DNA from: Takakia lepidozioides
Taxonomy: Eukaryota > Streptophyta > Takakiopsida > Takakiales > Takakiaceae
Reading direction: 5' to 3'
Assembly: GCA_030704615.1 (NCBI GenBank)
Contig: CM060733.1
Location: forward strand, 73,782,001 to 73,846,000
DNA: 64,000 nt
Shown: piece by piece, positions 53,279 through 64,000 of the stretch
Layout: the number at the start of each line of letters is the position of its first letter
Numbering within the stretch: the first letter of the stretch is position 1
Translations under genes and position numbers: made by a program
The notes under the pieces: model-generated
Database searches by the model: none
Told to the model about the DNA's origin: nothing
What the model saw: the letters and a program-made list of their open reading frames with translations, nothing else

Positions 53279-56200
53279 ATGTTATTTCGTCGCCGAATCG
53301 GCCATCATTGTCCTACTCACTGGCTATGGAATCAAACCTCCCACCTTCATGCATGTAGCTTGAAACAATACTTTCCACTTCAATGTGCGACTTCCAATTG
53401 TCGATGGACTCCGCAGATCCACTTAGATGGTGCCTGTGAGCCTTGGTCTGTCGCTATACGGAACCTCGCACTTGCCAACTCCGTGCGGTGTTCGATGGCT
53501 CCGAATTCCTACGCTATAGTTTGCTGTCCTCCGCAACTTGGGAGAGCCTGGATCCCAAACGAGGGAGGACTTTGCAGAGTGACTGAAACTTACCTTTGTT
53601 CCAAATTCAAGCTCAAACCGGGCACAGTTTATTTGGAAGAAGAAAGGAAGGATGTTCCTGGACAGGTTGACGAGACCATTGTCGTGCTAGGTAACGACGG
53701 AGGTTGCGGAATCGAATGGCACGTTCCCCCGTCAGACACCATCCTGTACCGAGCTGTGGGAATGCCCATTCCCTTTCCGAATCAGTCGCTGCCCACACCA
53801 TCCACAAAGGAGTCCGGAAACCGAGAGGCGGCCACTGCCAACAGAGAGGTATGCAACGATAATCATTCCCGACCTGGACCGTCAAGACCCTCCATAGCTT
53901 CTCGTGTGGACGTATTCGACATTTCCGACGAGGAAGATGATTGCATTGAGGTACCCATGTCCTCCACACGGTCGTTCAAATCCGGCATGGACATCTCTGT
54001 AGGTGCTACGCATGTGCCCTCGAGCATAACTCCAACCCGGTCCATTGTGCAGCTCCTACGACAACATCACCTCGATGGTTCTCGCTCCGAGCTGGCTGCT
54101 CTCGACTATGCCAAATTCCCAGTCAGAAAGGTAACTTTTCTGCCTCCCGAAGTCGATGGCAATGTCATCTTTGAGTTTCCACCTGTTTCTTCGTCAAAGA
54201 AAGCCTCCGGGATGTTAACAGACATGGATCGAAAGCATGACGGACACCCCTGGTGTGTGACGAAGACCAGTAGCACGAAAATTGCTGATGGTGTTCGTGT
54301 ACGATATGTCCTCTGTGCGGGGAAGCTGAGGTGCCTCAATCCCACCTGCTTCCACTTTCTCTCCAAAGGAGGGCGGAGAAACGAGACGGATTGGACTGGC
54401 ACAACGCATCATCCATTCATTGTCTCCAGCCAAGCTCCTGCGGGTTCTTTCAAGTGTGCACATTGCAAAGAACCACCGACGTGCATGTCCATGTGTAGAG
54501 CCAAGCAATATTACGTAATCCATTTGCTCCCGGACTTGACTAGAGCTTGCATACACGTTGGGGTCCACTGCCACCCCTTGGCGAGAGGCAACATGCGTGA
54601 GGCTGTGCAGGAAGCACACGACATCATAAAAGAGGAGGTGAAATTGAGCCCCGGAGCCAGACCAAAGCAGATTCAGCTGAAGGCAGCCCACAAGATTGCT
54701 CTTGGCAAAATCATGTCTGAAGATGGTTCCGACCGAGAGCCCTTGACCGAAGACGAGATGCGTGACCTCTTGGAGTCCGTCTCGCACGTTTGTAGTCCGA
54801 ATGTGCGGAATCACATCGTATCTTGCAAGCAGGAGTTCGGCAGGGGGTCGGACATGTACTCAATCCTGGAGGTGAAACGAATGACTGGATATGACTACAT
54901 CCAAGGTAGCAGGTTTCCAGGGCAAGGCAGCGAATCCGATCGTTGTTACATTTTCAAAATGTCGACGTGTGGGCCTGGGAGTGGAGTCGACTTGGTCACT
55001 CACATGACAACTGGAAACTTGTCGAATGCTTGGGTGATGTTTGATCACATCAAGCAAATTACAAACCATCAGTGGGTGACTATGGGTGCGCATGTTTATG
55101 ACTATCACTCCAAGAGGCTCATGACGATTGCAATCTGCGAGATGAAAGGGGAGGACACACAGTCCGAGATGCATCTGTGGGAGGGCATAAACGAGCAGAT
55201 GGCAAGGGCGGGATTGCCAGAGCCCAATTTCAGGGGATTCATGGCAGACAACGCTCAGGCCAACTGGGCAGCGGTGCGGCGTGTGTACGGTGAGGACCCC
55301 AATGTTCCAATGGAGGGGAAAGAGAGATCCTGTGGATTCCATTGGATGCAGAGTCTATCCCACTACACTACCAAATTTGTTGCTAGCTCATTCCAGGCTG
55401 AACACCGTGTCCTTTGTACGGCGTGGAAGGATGCACCCACATTTGATGATGCGGAGGTTAAGTTTGCTATCATCGAGGCTTGGTGGAACACGTCAGGTGC
55501 AGTGGAGACAACCAATCTGGGAGCATTGCACAGCTGGTTGGGGTGGTGGCATTTTCGGTATCGACAGTTCGGACAGTACATGCGGGAGGTAGGCTGCTGT
55601 CAATTTCGTTCATTTGTCTTTCTGTTACGGACATTTCGATTGGTCCCTCACCGTTGTTTGTGTCCTTCTAGGAGCGGTGCTTGGATTCCGACACGGACAT
55701 GCCGAACACGAATATGGCAGAATCGGTCCACTCCTCCTGGCGAGCGTCTTCTGCCGCACATCTGGTGGACGTAGTCACGGCCACAACGGAGGACATCGAC
55801 AGAGCAATCATGCAGCAAGCCACGTACTACAAGTTCCTGAGCGGCAAACAATGGGGCTTTGGGCCGGACAGGGAGGAATTGTTGGTACGAACAGCTTCGA
55901 GGTCCAAGAATCCAGTGAAATGGGCGACAGCATTGCGAGAGAAGATCAAAGGGACGCCTCTGCACCGCAGAGGTGAACACCTAGAGGGGGACGTCCGGAC
56001 TCGCCCTGTCAGGCGGAGGATTGAAGAGGAACCCGGGTGCGAAGAGGATTCCTGGAGATCCGACAGGAACATTCGGACAGCACCTCGAGGTCCCGTCATA
56101 TTGCCGCACAATGTGTCTTCCAGCAGTGGAAGCCCAAGAAATTCCAGATCGCCCTCGCCTTCAACCGGGGATTTCGTGCAACAAATTCCCACCGCTCCCT

Positions 56201-56443
56201 TGCCCCACATTCCGCCCGCTGTTATGCAGTATGGCCAAGCCATTGTGGAGACGACTGTGTCTGCCTCACAGTGGAGAATTGCTCGCACAAAGCCGTCGTT
56301 TCGAGGAAGGTGTTCCGCAATTCGTGTGGATACACGGCAACGTTGTTTAGAGATGATAAGGAGGAATCCAGATGGGGCTGTCCCTGCTCCTACTTTTACA
56401 GGAAGATTTGTCCATGCAAAGTTTGCGGAGGCGACAACCAGGA
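53279..56443 (+). pseudogene. E4 SWIM-family DDE transposase, exon 1 intact, C-terminus truncated
   Basis: Exon 1 (53279-55588) is open for 770 codons; a second candidate start is ATG 53495 (MAPNSYAIV), where similarity to the divergent transposase begins. Residues about 319-326 KHDGHPWC; Cys/His clusters at 346-356 (CAGKLRCLNPTC), 393-406 (CAHCKEPPTCMSMC) and 424-432 (CIHVGVHCH) look like a zinc-binding DNA-recognition region. The RNase-H-like core holds HVYD, then FMADNAQANW (Asp about 657), CGFH (685-688) and IIEAWW (Glu about 733), matching the D-D-CxxH-E layout of Mutator-like transposases. An 83-bp intron (55589-55671) leads to exon 2 (NMAESVHSSW, APTFTGRFVHAKF), which ends at about 56443 before the SWIM motif. 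Confidence 0.85.
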
Positions 56444-56830
56444 GAAAACCCCCCTTAAAATACCCGTCCCAGGGACCAACAGTCCCTGGCGGGGTCCGTC
56501 GTAATATCCAGCGGTTAAAACCGATACCCTGCGGCCAGCGCGGCGTGGCTGGCCCGCCGCCGGCGCAGGTCCAGTGGGTAATAGGCAGGCTCCGTCGTCT
56601 CTACCGCTCGTGTCGTACCTGCGCGGGCCCAGCTATGGCGCCTGGTGCTGCCACGCAGTGTACCAACAACCCGTACTTTGCTCCAGGGGTCAACTCCCCC
56701 CACGGGGGAAGGCCGCGCCACCTGTGTTAGATGCGCCTTTCCATGGCGATTCTAGGCAACCTCCTTGGTTGACCTCCAGCCCAAAGGCGCCTAAGGCGCC
56801 GGCACTTTAGTGCTGGGCTCTGCCTTTTTT
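56444..56830. other. GC-rich sequence that truncates E4
   Basis: Begins 'caggagaaaaccccccttaaaa' directly after transposase codons for FAEATT. It is GC-rich with local inverted repeats (CCAGGGACCAACAGTCCCTGG near 56470; GGCGCCTAAGGCGCC at 56787-56801). I do not recognise it. It may be the edge of another insertion or a misjoin. Confidence 0.4.
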
Positions 56831-59703
56831 GGCAGCTCTCTACAAAATAGCTTAACCACTTATAAAGCTAGTTAGCATTGCATCCCATGGTCCTCTATGG
56901 CCAGGGGGCTTATGAACATAGATATGAACTTAATAATCTGGAAATTTTGGCGATAGCTTCGCCGTCTCATGCAATATGGCTGTCGCCACTAAGCTAGAAA
57001 GGGAAATTTGACAAGAGCTTTGTCACTTCATGCAAGCTCGCCCTCTCCTTAAACATAATAATGGATATCTACCCTCACTTCCATGACGTAATTGGGTTAG
57101 ATTCCTAAGGCCATGTCTCCTGGGGCTTCCCACCTGTGCTCTTCACACATGTACATAGAGATGCACACACATCCTCTTTGAAAGAGGGTTAGTTTTTATA
57201 GATTTTTAGCAAACAATGCTTATAAGGTCCCTTCTTGGAACAAGCTTGAACAGCAAATGAATTCAAAGGTCAAGATAGTATGGTAAGTCACCCTCTGAAA
57301 CAAGTGGTGTTTGGGATGCACTACATCGCTCCGTAGAATGGTACTCAAGCCTGGTCCTCCTCCGGCACTCCTACTCGTCCTCAAGTCTCCCACTTCATGG
57401 AGCGCTTCCTCTACTTCTTGCCTCAAATGGCCACAAGGCCTTGAGCTAGGACTATCCTGCTCTCACTATGCTTGCTTCTAATACTAGAGAACCACAAGCT
57501 CAACTCTCTAGGAACTAGCTCCCTCAAGCTCAAAACTAACTACACAAGCAAGAGGCCAAAACAAGAAAATGAGACTAGATTGAAGAACAAGAAGAGCCTG
57601 CTCTTCTTTTATTGTGTTTTTGGGGCCTCTTAAACTAGTGAATCCTACATGAATCTATAATTTAAAAACGATAGAACACCATAAAATAATAACCATGGAT
57701 GGAAAACCTTGGTGTTAATGATTTTCATCCATCCAATGGATGACCAGTTGGCGCTAGGTTGTCTTCTCATCCCTCTAGCTTGCAGGTCGAATTTCCAGTT
57801 TTTATCCATTGGATGAACTATAATTCCATTTAATCGCCATTCGCAACTGCCTCCGGCGTGATAATTTGATGCCATCTCTCATCACCTCCAAAAATCTTCA
57901 AACTTGGTAACAAATTATAATTAGATGGCCCGTAGCTGCCCATAAAATATCAAGGGAATCGGGGAAGAAAAGCCACACCTTTGGTTGGTTTCCATGGTTT
58001 TGCCATATAGGCAGTCTGCCGCTTCCTGGCAGTAAAATTACTGGTGGTGCCCCCAGGGGGTCTTTGGCCCTGCCACTGGGTCACAGATCATCTGGAGTTT
58101 CCTCCTACATACTTTGCATTGCTAAGGAGTTCAAAACTTCGTCGGGAAGCTCCTTCACCCGTCGTTTGCTCCGATGCAGCACTTGCTTTGTCGTGATATT
58201 TCATCGTTGTACAGATTGTTTCCTCCAACTGCCGAGACTCCTCGCCGCGTGCTCCTACTGGACTTGAAAGGCGGGAAAATAGAGAGATCGTAATCTGGGA
58301 CTAGAACAGTCGCCATGTATTGTTTCGAACATGTGCATGTTGTCGTTACTGGTACCGAATTGGCAACTTAACTCGCTGTCAATGCAGCTCCCTGCGATCA
58401 TTTTGACGTCGGAGCTCCTCCATGGTCGTCTCAGACATACTCTCAATTCCTACGTGTTTTACCAGCGATTCCCAGATAACTCACAAACTGCCCTGCTTTG
58501 GCAGTACAATGCCTAAACTGTCTGCCTTAAGATCAAAAATGATCTGAAAAGAAATTTGTACCAATATATGCATCTACAGCTAGTTCGGGTGATCTATTGG
58601 TGAGAAAATTGCATGCTTTGGAGAGAAAAAGGCCGCTGGGAAGGCCGATCAAATAAGCCCAGAGAGAGTCGGAGGAGGCTCTAGGAACGAGAGTTAGAGA
58701 GAGAAGTAGCTAGAGACAGGAGCGAACCAAAAGTACTATGTCCGTGTTTCACGGCTACAGTGACCCCACGTGTCAGAGCCAGGGGTAGAAGACGACGTTT
58801 TCCACGAAGGAAAGACGCTGGTGTTTTATTTTAATATAGGGGGGTTGAAACTAGGCTTGGTCCCACCCCTGGAATGTCTTAGGAGGGGCGACAGGCCCGT
58901 TTTGCAACTAACAAATGTGCAGCGGAGTCTGACCTGACGACTTCCGTTCAGGGCGGCAGTTCCCCGTGAAGGGGGAATGGATCCCGGGTGTTCCTGGGGT
59001 TCCATTGACTTCCCAGGGGATTCCCACGCCCCAGTGGGGGTGCTTTTGGCACCTCTGGAGACTCCACACAAGCCTCTATTTGGGAGGTATTTTTCTGGAA
59101 TATTGTTTTTTTATTAAAAAAAAATCATTTCTTGCTATTTTGGTGGAGGGAAATTCCTCAATTAGGATTGCCACACTTGTTTGAACTTTTTGGAATATGA
59201 ACACTTGAGAGGTGTAGTTGGAAACTTATTGAATTTTTCACCTTATCTGTTTGACATTGCTTAGTGATTCTTGTCCCTTGAAGTTAAGAGAGAACTTGAG
59301 GGGGAAAGAGGATTGGTCCCTTCCCAAGGGTGACTTGAACTCAAGCACTCGGGGAAGAAGGGGCAATGGGAGAAGGAAGTCTCCTCCCTAGGTTCGGAAG
59401 GTGCTTTGTGAAGGGATGAAGGTGATATCCCGGCTATAAGCGGCTCGTGGACCTAGGCAGTAGGACGTTGCAATAAACAAAGACTTGGAAGGCAGTTACT
59501 TGATAGAACGTAGAAATCCCGTAGGATTTAGAAAATGCAAACTTGCCTTGTGAAGTACAATCGCCAAACCCTGCTTTGCTAATAGAAATTAGAAATCATC
59601 GATCACCCCCAGTAGCATTCCACGGACCCCCTGCACTAACCGCAGCCGGGTAGGCGGTTCATCGAGCCCAACCTACACCGCAACTTACCTCGATCCCCTT
59701 AGG
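56831..59703. other. Unassigned DNA, no gene recognised
   Basis: Ordinary-composition DNA without family palindromes or satellite. The short ORFs (for example 57220-57426, 58826-59071) are not supported by motifs or codon pattern. No tRNA or rRNA recognised. Confidence 0.4.
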
Positions 59704-60087
59704 CTAGTATGCCGTCACCCTGGCTGCGCGCGACCAAGGCTCGTCAAACAGCAGCCGCCAAGTGGTCTTTGTTGGAGCTAATGTCATCTGGTGAGAAGAC
59801 GTCATTGGTGTCCGGGATTCCGAGGCAACTTCTGAGTTTGTAACATGTACCCTTACTCCATTGATATAGTCTCTGGTCCTTTGTAACTCCATCCTATGAT
59901 TCTCTTCATCTATTTCCAGATCCAAGAATGCTGATAGCAGTTGAAAACCATTTACCAAGGTATCTTGGTTCTTTATTTGAAGCGGGTGGCTTCCCCTAGG
60001 GGCTGACAGCCATTGCTTGTATGTCCAAATTGCCCCGAGAAGTGGCAGCATATTGTAAATGTCTGCCTCCTCCATAAGGGCCAACAC
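59704..60087 (-). CDS. Hypothetical ORF, possible exon
   Basis: 127-codon ORF beginning MLALMEEADIYNMLPLLGAIWTY and ending ARVTAY. The frame extends upstream across one TAG into ISWGAYLEDHPVCKPS, so this could be a decayed coding exon. No domain recognised; the composition is protein-like but support is weak. Confidence 0.3.
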   Translation of the reverse strand: MLALMEEADIYNMLPLLGAIWTYKQWLSAPRGSHPLQIKNQDTLVNGFQLLSAFLDLEIDEENHRMELQRTRDYINGVRVHVTNSEVASESRTPMTSSHQMTLAPTKTTWRLLFDEPWSRAARVTAY

Positions 60088-60459
60088 CTAAGTTGATGGT
60101 TTGCAAACCGGGTGATCTTCCAAGTAAGCCCCCCATGAAATTCTAGTTGAGGGAGACAAGAAGTAGTGGGGCATTGAAGCCTCAAAGACTTCCTGAATCT
60201 TGTATAGAACATAATTTCATGAATTTCCGGACTAGTGTTGGTACTACAACAAATCTTGACTTTTAGGTCTGTTATTTTCCATTCATATCAACCTTTTATG
60301 ACTGCATGACTCCCAGTCAGATACACCCAGTCAGTTGCGACAAATGAGTCGTAAACGCCATAGAGTCGTATCTTCCAGTCGTGGTGCTCACTGTTGACGT
60401 GGCAATAGGGACGCCTAATCATAGTCATAGATAAGACCGCAATAAATGACTGCTAATCC
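60088..60459. other. Unassigned DNA with AGTCGT-type short repeats
   Basis: Contains repeated GAGTCGTA / CAGTCGTGG motifs near 60350-60385. No gene seen. Confidence 0.3.
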
Positions 60460-60707
60460 ATGTCAGCTTCACGTGGAACGGAAGGGATATGCCACGTGTC
60501 ATGACAATGGGAAGGCGACAGGGTCTTCACGACTGGTATATACGACTTCTGCAGATTAACCCTAGGACAACACGTAGAGAAGATTGGACATGACACGTGG
60601 CATGACAGGGTGAGGAGAGGGGGTCTTTCAAGACTGGCATGTATGACTACACGTGGAGAATATAGGACATGACACGTGGCATGACAATATGGAGCGGGAG
60701 GGTCTTT
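60460..60707. repeat. Three imperfect repeats with CACGTG/CACGTGGCATGACA
   Basis: Repeated 'gacacgtggcatgaca' blocks near 60590 and 60672, with a related 'gccacgtgtcatgaca' near 60490. Each is followed by 'gggtctt-' text and separated by about 80-105 bp. They lie directly upstream of the LTR start. Confidence 0.6.
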
Positions 60708-61355
60708 TGTCACGGCCCTTTGCCTTGAGGGCGGGGGGTCGGGACACAAGAGGGGCTGCCCCTATGGTGGGGGCAGTGGCAGCAAATAGGAAAGGGGGCT
60801 GAAGCACCCTTGAGTGCCGAAGGCACTCAAGGAGGCGAAGGCACTCATTAGGTGGAGCCCCGCAATCGGGTGGCGGTGGTGGGGGCTCCACGAGGGGTGG
60901 TGGTAGCGTAGGGAGTCGTAGTGGGGGTGGCATAGGACTCACCATGGGGCTGAGGCCTTGAGGTGGGAGTCGTGGGGAGTCTTGGGACTCACCACGGTCC
61001 ATTGGGGCCGTGGTGGATAGGCCAAGACTCACCGCGGCTCACCACTGGGATGATCGAGGGTCTAAGTGGTGGTGCACCAGATTTGGACTGTGCTACTTGT
61101 GGAATCCCCGTGGACACCTACAGAAGTATATATAGGGAGTAGTAACCCCGAGAATGGTGCAAGCCCGTTGGTGACAAAAAACTAGTGAGTAAGCGTGCGA
61201 GCCGGAAAGTGACCAAGGTGTGGGGAGCTGTTCCGGACTGCCATCTACCAAAGGGAATTTCCACTGAGCCCGACAGCTCGAGGGTCGAGTGGGAGTGTGA
61301 GGGGGACCGTTATGCCCCGGTGAGCAGCCGAAGCTTCGAGTTGTGGTGCGCGACA
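60708..61355 (+). repeat. 5' LTR of a retrotransposon
   Basis: A 648-bp LTR starting TGTCACGGCCC and ending GCGCGACA (TGTC...GACA inverted tips), directly followed by a primer-binding site. TATATATA at 61127-61134 is a good core promoter about 220 bp before the LTR end. The 3' LTR is not in the window, so limits rest on the tips and the primer-binding site. Confidence 0.75.
61127..61134 (+). promoter_or_regulatory. TATA box in the LTR
   Basis: TATATATA followed by GGGAGTAG, at the usual place for retrotransposon transcription start. Confidence 0.6.
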
Positions 61356-61357
61356 CT

Positions 61358-61369
61358 TGGTATCAGAGC
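61358..61369 (+). other. Primer-binding site for initiator tRNA-Met
   Basis: TGGTATCAGAGC, perfectly complementary to the 3' end of plant initiator methionine tRNA. It lies 2 bp after the LTR. This is the standard PBS of many plant LTR retrotransposons. Confidence 0.9.
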
Positions 61370-61410
61370 TTAGAGTTCAGTACGCGATCGTCCTTGAGAT
61401 CGGCCTCACC

Positions 61411-62361
61411 ATGGGGTCGGGCAAGACAAAGCGAAAGCGGAACGACCCGAAAGACGATGATCCTGGTGAGCCCGATGGGAACGACGTGTCACCAAAGCGG
61501 CAAATGGAAGAGGCAATTTATACTTCTGAAAGCGAGGCCGCTCCAGAACAGGAGGAATTTGGGGAGTCAGAGCCGGAGGACTTCCCAGAGCCTCCGCTAG
61601 ACCAACAGATGTCTCCCATGCCAACAGCCTTTTGGGAAGGGTTGTTGGCGTAGTTTGGCGGGACGTTGAAAGACGTGATGAGGGCGGCTAATGCCACTTC
61701 CACTAAGGTGAAGTTTAAGGTGAAGCCTAAGGAACCCGGCACCTTCGAGGGCGTCCGAAATTGGAAGGCACTCAACACCTGGCTCTTGGAGCTGGAGCAG
61801 TACTTCCGGGCGGCCAAGTTGAGTGACGAGGATCGGGTGGAAGTGGCTCCCACCTATTTGAGGGGCTATGCTCAACAATGGTGGCAGTTCTAAGCGCCTT
61901 CATGACCAAGGACCAAACCCAGAAACCTTGAGCTGGAGTGGATTCAAGGAACTTATGAAAAGACAGTTTGTGCCCCTCAACACGTCCTGGCTCGCCCGGG
62001 ACAAGATGAGGAGCTTGAAGCAAACGGATGACATTTAGGGATATGTTTAGGCTTTCAATGTGCTATTGCTCGAGGTCGTGGATATGGCGGAACCAGAAAT
62101 GGTCTTCAACTTTGTGGCGGGACTGGCCCCATGGGCTAGGCGGAAGTTGGAGGAGAAGCCACCAAAGACTTTGAACGAGGCAATTGAAAGGGCCAAATGC
62201 TTCTCGGATGTCCCTAGGGGCGAAAGACAAGGCCGTACGGAGCTAAACCACAAGAAGGTCCGACGGGAGGGTGACTCCTTCCGACCGGAAAAGAAGTGGG
62301 ATAGGCCACGCGGCAACAATGGCACATGGAAATCGAAGGGAGCCCGGTTATCAGGTTCGGG
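61411..62361 (+). pseudogene. gag: Ty3/gypsy-like gag, disrupted
   Basis: Starts at ATG 61411 (MGSGKTKRKRND), with an acidic N-terminus. It has a TAG at 61651, then continues in frame through KPKEPGTFEGVRNWKALNTWLLELEQYF and LRGYAQQWWQF to a stop at 61893. The frame then changes: FKELMKRQFVPLNTSWLARDK (from about 61943), two stops near 62040, and MAEPEMVFNFVAGL ... TLNEAIERAKCF (62060-62361). This is the usual order of the retrotransposon gag core. The zinc knuckle, protease and reverse transcriptase are absent because the sequence changes to a hairpin array just downstream. It is a dead retroelement fragment of plant type. Confidence 0.8.
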
Positions 62362-62461
62362 GAATATTCTGGTAAAAATAGTACCAGGTAAAATACTGCA
62401 ACTTAAGCAGCCACGTCGCTGACATGGTGGCAGTGACAAATACATTTTGAAAATTAACAAA

Positions 62462-63385
62462 ATGAACGTGACCGCCAATTATGGCGGTCGCTTTGTTTTC
62501 GAAATTAAAAAAGAAATAGCGACCGCCATAATTGGCGGTCGCTTCAATTTATTTATTTATTTTAAAGCAAGATTGGCGGTCGCTTTATTTTCGAATTAAA
62601 AAAAGAAACAGCGACCGCTATCTTGGCGGAAGCTTCAATTTATTTATTTTTAAAACAAAGATTGGCGGTCGCATTGGCAGTCGCCTATTTTTTTTTTAAA
62701 CACAAGCGACTGTCGTATTGGCGGTCGTACAATTTTGTAAATATGTATAGAACAAGCGACCGCCATATGGCGGTCGGATAATTTCAAAAATATATAAAAA
62801 AAAACAAGCGACCGCCATATGGCAGTCAGATAATTTCAGAAATATATTAAAAAAAACAGCGACCGCCATATGCGGTCGGTAAATTTAAAATTATATAAAT
62901 AGAACAAGCGACATATGAAAATAAAAGCGACCACCAGACCGGTGGTCGCTTGTTTTAAAACAGTACAATATTTGCGACCACCAAACCGGCGGTCGCGTCA
63001 ATTTTAAAATATATATTAAGTTTAAGCGACCGCCAGCCTGGAGGTCGCTTAAACTTGAAAATATAAAGATTAAAAACGACCGCCATACTGGCGGTCGCGT
63101 TTTTCAAAAAATATTAAAAATAAAAGCGACCACCATATTGACGGTCGCTTTATTTTAAATATATTAACAAATGAAGCGACCGCCATACCGGCAGTCGCAT
63201 TATATTTTGAAATAAAAAACAATAGTGACCGCCATATCGGCGGTCGCTTAAATTTAAAAATATACAAAATATAAGTGACCGCAATATTGCACAAAATGAA
63301 AGGAAATAAAAGCGACCGCAGTAGTGGCGGTCGCTTGTTTTTCATAAAAAATAAAAATAGCGACCGTAGTATTAGCGGTCGCTTA
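62462..63385. repeat. Array of GCGACCGCC hairpins
   Basis: About 17 inverted repeats with arms GCGACCGCC / GGCGGTCGC and a 2-5 nt centre, spaced about 50 bp by AT-rich linkers (TTTAAAATATA). Arms vary by single changes, some on both sides (GACCACC / GGTGGTC at 62927). The layout resembles the subterminal repeat region of CACTA (En/Spm) elements, but I cannot find CACTA ends. It replaces the retrotransposon interior. Confidence 0.85.
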
Positions 63386-63560
63386 ATTTTAAAATTATAA
63401 CAAATATGGTTGTACAGCCTTTTTCGGGTGGACGCTATTGGTTCGTCATTTATTCATTTCACTTTCATCCTTCTTGGATCATATATAAGGGATGAGGGTC
63501 ACCAAGCTCCTCATTTCTTTTGGCGCAAACACTTGAGGTTGCTTTGGATGTTCTCTTCCA
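63386..63560. other. Flank of the hairpin array
   Basis: Nothing recognised except TATATAAGG at 63482-63490, a possible TATA box ahead of the ORF below. Confidence 0.3.
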
Positions 63561-63752
63561 TTGAACGAGAGTGTAGCCCAAGAGGAGGGTGCGCACCTTT
63601 TGCCGTTGTGGCTTCCACCAAAGCCACTTCAGCAGATTGTGTATAAGCTCAACACTACAACCCACATCGACCCACTTGGGTTGCTGACGGGTGTAGAAGT
63701 GTTGGGCTATCACATTGCACTCTACATTCACAACACGTTCATTTATAGGTGA
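63561..63752 (+). CDS. Hypothetical ORF, possible exon
   Basis: 63 codons reading MNESVAQEEGAHLLPL, then PKPLQQIVYKLNTTTHIDPLG and ending IHNTFIYR, with a stop at 63750-63752. GGTGAC overlaps the last codons and could be a donor site. A TATA-like TATATAAGG lies about 75 bp upstream. No domain recognised; evidence is weak. Confidence 0.25.
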   Translation: MNESVAQEEGAHLLPLWLPPKPLQQIVYKLNTTTHIDPLGLLTGVEVLGYHIALYIHNTFIYR

Positions 63753-64000
63753 CTATTTTTTGTTGCTTACATCGCTAGGTCCCAGGGGAGTGGATATTGG
63801 GTGAAGATGATGGAGGAATGAAGCCCTTGGTATATGGCAATCCCGAACACTGTCAGTGCCACTGGTAGTGTTGAGTGCAACCTATATGGATTAAGCTTTT
63901 TTATCGTAAGGATCGGTTGTTTGCTCACCTCGGCTATAAAGGTGTGAAGATCGATGGGGTGGGTTTATGCCCTAAAGCATCTATACGGGTAAAAAGCCAC
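63753..64000. other. Window end, nothing recognised
   Basis: No supported gene, repeat or RNA. Confidence 0.3.

Larger units (their letters stand above)
46820..56443 (-). mobile_element. E4: E1-type element in reverse orientation, with gap and truncated left end
   Basis: Starts with the right terminus reversed (GGGGGCTGCTATTTCATGAGC), then gene Y, array 2, a 500-N gap, ParB exons, array 1 and the transposase. Where sequence is available it is near-identical to E1. It lacks gene X, and ends at about 56443 inside the transposase C-terminal exon, where unrelated GC-rich DNA begins. Together with E1 it forms a window-scale inverted repeat. Confidence 0.85.

Noticed and set aside
60241-60259. TACTACAACAAATC as a CACTA-element end
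   Set aside because: The first base differs from CACTA, and no partner end or target duplication is visible. The GCGACCGCC array lies beyond the LTR and cannot be tied to it.
56444-64000. tRNA or rRNA genes
   Set aside because: I found no cloverleaf with A and B boxes and no rRNA-like core. The only tRNA-related sequence is the primer-binding site at 61358-61369.

Overview
ORGANISM. This is a repeat-dominated eukaryotic nuclear window, most consistent with a streptophyte (a charophyte alga or an early-diverging land plant; a Chara-like genome would fit, but this is a guess). Support: small GT-AG introns of 53-146 bp, a long 115-bp satellite, a plant-type LTR retroelement primed by initiator tRNA-Met (TGGTATCAGAGC), and a 500-N scaffold gap. 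I recognise no ordinary host gene; nearly everything that can be identified is mobile DNA.

LAYOUT. 1-1535: 115-bp satellite. 1544-16859: element E1, a full-length 15.3-kb DNA transposon inserted in the satellite with an 8-bp target duplication (CCCTAAAT). 16868-21780: the satellite resumes. 21781-23245: low-feature DNA with one acidic ORF. 23246-24023 and 33603-35317: the two halves of a divergent transposase gene, split by E2 (24024-33602), a rearranged E1-type element containing a 2.86-kb inverted duplication. 35736-44697: E3, which lacks its transposase half. 44698-46819: C-rich DNA without a recognised gene. 46820-56443: E4, in reverse orientation, with an assembly gap at 48962-49461. 56444-60707: unassigned DNA. 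60708-62361: 5' part of a Ty3/gypsy-like retrotransposon. 62460-63385: array of GCGACCGCC hairpins. 63400-64000: a possible exon.

THE SYSTEM. The E elements share one plan: left terminus; SWIM zinc-finger transposase transcribed toward that terminus; a dense array of short palindromes; a divergently transcribed gene fusing a ParB-like domain to a beta-class (amino-type) DNA methyltransferase; a second palindrome array; two divergent paralogous small genes of unknown function (X and Y); right terminus. The palindrome has 10-bp arms GGAAATGCGG / CCGCATTTCC around a central dinucleotide that is almost always CG, CA, TG or TA. It recurs tens of times per element, usually every 45-80 bp, and also lies in three introns of the methyltransferase gene. 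The arrangement suggests an element-encoded DNA-binding or DNA-modifying protein acting on the element's own palindromes, by analogy with VANDAL elements and their VANC anti-silencing proteins. That function is inference. The gene structure, palindromes, termini and E1 target duplication are read directly from the sequence.

STATE. No copy in the window is wholly intact. E1 carries frameshifts in the transposase and methyltransferase but has open X and Y genes. E4 has a 770-codon open transposase exon 1 but has lost gene X and its left end. E2 keeps an intact SWIM motif. E3 carries the best ParB N-terminal exon but has deletions further on.
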